Shown: in pieces, positions 42,913 through 44,933 of the stretch
Layout: every line of letters begins with the position of its first letter
Position numbering within the stretch: position 1 is the stretch's first letter
NCBI GenBank assembly: GCA_034433305.1
Contig: DAOUAM010000085.1
Location: 1-44,933, forward strand
From: DAOUAM01 sp034433305
GTDB taxonomy: Bacteria; Chloroflexota; Dehalococcoidia; Lucifugimonadales; DAOUAM01
Reading direction: 5' to 3'
DNA length: 44,933 bases
Notes under the pieces: model-generated
The model's input: only the letters and a program-made list of their open reading frames with translations
Told to the model about the DNA's origin: nothing
Database searches by the model: none
Program-made: the position numbers and the translations under genes

Positions 42913-44295
42913 ATGATGCCAGTACCGTACAGGGACCAGAAAAAGTCACTTGTGGCGCTGTGGCTGCTGGCACTGGCAGCCACAGCGCTGGTGTTCGCAA
43001 GCTGCGGCAGGCCAGCAATACCCTCAGGCGTCCCGGGCGCTGCCAGCGGCTCCGTGAAGGGGAACTTCGACATCCAGGTCAGCGTGGACCGGCTACCCAG
43101 GCTGAATGAGTCTTTCACAGTCACAGGCAAGTTCACCCCGATGAGAGCGGACGAGCCAGATGCCGAGTTGTGGCTCAGTGTGGTGTCCTTGACTGACCCC
43201 CGGGGTATTTACCTGGATGGTGAAGACAGGTGGCATGGACCACTGAAGCTGGGCGAGACCAGGACTATCTCGGCTACCTTCGCCATCGTAGCGGAAGGTA
43301 ATTACACAGTCGTGGCCTCTGTTCACTCCTCAGCGCCTGGAGTCTATGTAGAGGAACCTGCCTTCATCAGGCTCAACATTACTGCCGAGTCTTCCGCTTT
43401 TGAGTGGAAGGATGACAACCAGGGCGGCATTGTTGTATCACAAGGCGAAGTCCCCATAGGCCGTAGTATGGTTGTGGACTCGGCTTTGCTGCTCAACACT
43501 TCTGCGGTACCCCGCATCGAGTTTATCCAGAGTCCTGATGATATAACCAGGCTACAGGAAGAGGGACTGCTCCCCAGAGAGTTTCGCTACAGGTGGCGTG
43601 ACCTAGCCAGGCTTGATTTCTCGAAGGTGTTCCTTATAGCCTATTTTGATGCCATGAGGCCTGTGCCTGGATACATGCCTGTGTTCGAAGGACGTAATCT
43701 CATCTGGGACAACGGCGTCTTGAAAGGTAGTTACAAGACATTTAGTGTACCACCAGAGGTAAACAGAGCTAATAGGCCTGTATCATCAGTCGTAATCAAG
43801 CTCCTCGCCTGGGACGAACAGCCCTTTCAAGTCCAAGATTATGCTTTCAGAGGCGTTCGGCGGTTCGAATTCACAGTTGACGCTGATGGAAAGTTGCCTG
43901 TAGTAAAGATAGTGGATTTGCGGCCGGGGCCTTCACCTACACCTACCCCTGTCCCATCACCTCAGCCAGGCGCGGCTTATAACTTCGCGCGCCTGGTGCC
44001 ATCGTCGCACCTTGTCAAGTGGGGAGAGATTTTCCAGGTGGACGTGGCCATCAGCGTCGGCGGCCAGCAGCAAGAGATATCGGGAGCGCAAATTGGCATC
44101 AGCTTCAACCCTGAGCACCTGGAGGCCAGCTTAAAGGCGACAACGGCGATGATAGGCTTGAAGGCGGGACTGAGAACGACACTCTTATTGGCGGCGATCA
44201 TGATGACGTGGTGTATGGCGGTGATGGCGACGATAGCGCTAGAGGGAATGCAGGGGACGATATCCTCAACGGCGACGCTGGCGTTGATACACTGA
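42913..44295 (+). CDS. Surface lipoprotein with cohesin-like domain, frame broken near its C-terminus
   Basis: The lipoprotein signal (KKSLVALWLLALAATALVFASC) ends at lipobox FASC. Residues ~45-340 form beta-rich extracytoplasmic sequence with no domain I recognise (from GNFDIQVSVDRLP to FTVDADGKLPVV). A Pro/Thr linker (PSPTPTPVPSPQPG) follows. Residues ~355-400 (ARLVPSSHLVKWGEIFQVDV, then GAQIGISFNPEHLEA) look like the first half of a cohesin-type domain. After about position 44120 this frame yields nonsense (KATTAMIGLKAG...), while another frame carries RTX repeats. No clear Shine-Dalgarno sequence precedes the ATG codons at 42913 and 42916 or the GTG at 42910. Codons are less GC-biased than in neighbours, suggesting a different origin. 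Confidence 0.7.
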   Translation: MMPVPYRDQKKSLVALWLLALAATALVFASCGRPAIPSGVPGAASGSVKGNFDIQVSVDRLPRLNESFTVTGKFTPMRADEPDAELWLSVVSLTDPRGIYLDGEDRWHGPLKLGETRTISATFAIVAEGNYTVVASVHSSAPGVYVEEPAFIRLNITAESSAFEWKDDNQGGIVVSQGEVPIGRSMVVDSALLLNTSAVPRIEFIQSPDDITRLQEEGLLPREFRYRWRDLARLDFSKVFLIAYFDAMRPVPGYMPVFEGRNLIWDNGVLKGSYKTFSVPPEVNRANRPVSSVVIKLLAWDEQPFQVQDYAFRGVRRFEFTVDADGKLPVVKIVDLRPGPSPTPTPVPSPQPGAAYNFARLVPSSHLVKWGEIFQVDVAISVGGQQQEISGAQIGISFNPEHLEASLKATTAMIGLKAGLRTTLLLAAIMMTWCMAVMATIALEGMQGTISSTATLALIH

Positions 44296-44747
44296 ATGGG
44301 GGCAACAACATCACCAGCACTCCTGGCGACCAGTGCAATGATACCTCTGGCATCACCTATGTCAGCAACTGTGAGTCGGGCACTACGAGGGTCTACTGCA
44401 ACAGCGTGGTGGCGACTGTTGTGGGAACAGCCTTGAGTGAGATTATCACGGGTACTTCTAGCAACGATGTTATGGTCGGGCTGGATGGGGACGACGAACT
44501 GAAAGGGCTGGATGGTGCTGACCTGCTGTGCGGCGGCACAGGGAACGATACCCTCAGTGGCAACTATGGGGCCGATCAACTCGAGGGTCAGGATGATAAT
44601 GATATCATGTATGGAGGCGGCAATGACGATGTGTTGGATGGCGGCGATGGGAATGACTCGCTGGATGGCGGTGGGCATGACGTGAAAGATACTTGCATTG
44701 GCGGACTGGGCGCCGACAGTTTCGTTAACTGTGAGGAGTTCAACTAA
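44115..44747 (+). pseudogene. RTX-type calcium-binding repeat segment in a different frame
   Basis: This is open from just after TGA (44112-44114) to the stop at 44745-44747 and encodes nonapeptide-like repeats: GDNGDDRLEGG, GTENDTLIGG, GGDGDDSARGN, GNAGDDILNG, then after an interruption DGDDELKGLDGADLLCGG, GTGNDTLSGN and GGDGNDSLDGG. They bind Ca2+ and are typical C-termini of secreted proteins. The segment has no start codon of its own near the repeat onset. It most likely was once in frame with a secreted protein gene. The interruption includes several cysteines (QCNDTSGITYVSNCESG), seen in related repeat proteins. Confidence 0.75.
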
Positions 44748-44777
44748 TACCAGGTCGCTAGGATGATGCCATAAAAC

Positions 44778-44798
44778 CGTAGGGGCAGGCCTTGTGCC
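44778..44798. repeat. Truncated copy of the GTAGGGGCAGG element at the IS boundary
   Basis: CGTAGGGGCAGGCCTTGTGCC matches 41389-41409, but the following sequence differs. The preceding ~35 bases (ATACCAGGTC, GATGATGCC) also resemble those before the 41.4 kb copy. The right part is missing, consistent with interruption by the adjacent insertion sequence. Confidence 0.55.
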
Positions 44799-44933
44799 CT
44801 ATGCTGTCCGATTAAAGTTACGAGTAGCCGACACATGAGGTGGGAGCGCAGTCAACGGGGTATCCTGGAAGTGAACCCCAACTCAGCGACCAGGAGGTCT
44901 CCAGATGACTTGCGCTCCCAGTTCCAGCATACC
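44799..44933 (+). mobile_element. Probable left end of an insertion sequence
   Basis: It starts at CTATGCTGTCCGATTAAAG inside the repeat copy above. About 100 bases later comes a strong ribosome-binding site and an ATG with an open frame to the window edge. The TGTCCGAT motif resembles inverted repeat ends of the 21.0 kb MITE-like element. The right end lies outside the window, so family and length cannot be given. Confidence 0.45.
44905..44933 (+). CDS. Start of an open frame, possible transposase (cut by window end)
   Basis: ATG 44905 follows AGGAGG with seven bases between, and nine codons (MTCAPSSSI) are visible before the edge. Its place in the presumed IS left end suggests a transposase. 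This is inference; too few residues are visible to identify it. Confidence 0.35.

Overview
The window is GC-rich bacterial chromosome, most likely from an uncultured Chloroflexota lineage (Dehalococcoidia or a related class). This placement is inferred from gene content and style: an ECF sigma factor paired with a DUF5667/DUF5666 membrane protein, many Pro/Ala/Ser-rich lipoproteins, leucine written almost always as CTG, arginine often as AGG, several TTG and GTG starts fixed by strong Shine-Dalgarno sequences, and a T-box leader before citramalate synthase. No rRNA, tRNA or CRISPR was seen. The organism appears to live on peptides and other small organics, to use a molybdenum hydroxylase, and to carry oxidative-stress and metal-handling genes.

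Layout. 1-3.6 kb: a 5'-truncated sodium:solute symporter joined out of frame, on the same strand, to a 3'-truncated secreted Calx-beta/cadherin-like protein; the two halves differ in codon usage. 4.0-6.3 kb: DUF5667/DUF5666 membrane protein and its ECF sigma factor (ATGA overlap). 6.6-10.3 kb: CGNR regulator, a divergent 74-residue protein with a near-consensus promoter, alpha/beta hydrolase, CPA2-type antiporter. 10.5-16.1 kb: RraA-like protein, an intergenic palindrome block, then a molybdenum hydroxylase operon (FAD, 2Fe-2S, Mo subunits) ending in a MoaD/ThiS-like protein. 16.3-18.2 kb: SAM methyltransferase and ornithine cyclodeaminase/mu-crystallin homologue. 18.2-20.9 kb: Ca2+-type P-ATPase. 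21.3-25.5 kb: DUF4287/SRPBCC protein, cytidylate kinase-like protein with a stand-alone cyclic-nucleotide-binding protein, and a homocysteine methyltransferase/MTHFR fusion. 26.0-32.5 kb: complete peptide-type ABC importer. 32.7-35.3 kb: JAMM (M67) metalloprotease and a secreted PDZ protein with three internal repeats. 35.35-37.3 kb: citramalate synthase under T-box control. 37.7-41.2 kb: two lipoproteins (one a cupredoxin), Dps, PRC-barrel, YihY and a 61-residue protein. 41.5-42.6 kb: enolase-superfamily dehydratase. 42.9-44.7 kb: lipoprotein whose cohesin-like domain breaks out of frame into RTX-type repeats. 44.8-44.93 kb: probable left end of an insertion sequence, cut by the window edge.

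How the parts work together. The ABC importer feeds peptides inward; the Mo-hydroxylase, RraA-like protein, cyclodeaminase homologue and enolase-family dehydratase suggest catabolism of varied organic acids and heterocycles. Dps, cupredoxin, PRC-barrel and YihY form a plus-strand stress or envelope cluster. The intergenic space is unusually structured: a family of GC-rich palindromic blocks (about 3.7, 11.5, 30.3, 35.1 and 37.4 kb), a MITE-like element with terminal inverted repeats (21.0-21.2 kb) whose right end recurs at 41.4 kb, two intra-operon hairpins, and several promoter candidates, two of which have 20-base spacers carrying either a dyad or a (TA)n tract.

The most worthwhile leads are the possible link between the MoaD-like protein, whose glycine run is followed by extra residues, and the JAMM protease; the (TA)n promoter of the RTX lipoprotein; the dyad-in-spacer promoter of the DUF4287 gene; the cyclic-nucleotide sensor/cytidylate-kinase-like pair; and the two out-of-frame junctions near the window ends, which must first be tested as assembly artefacts.
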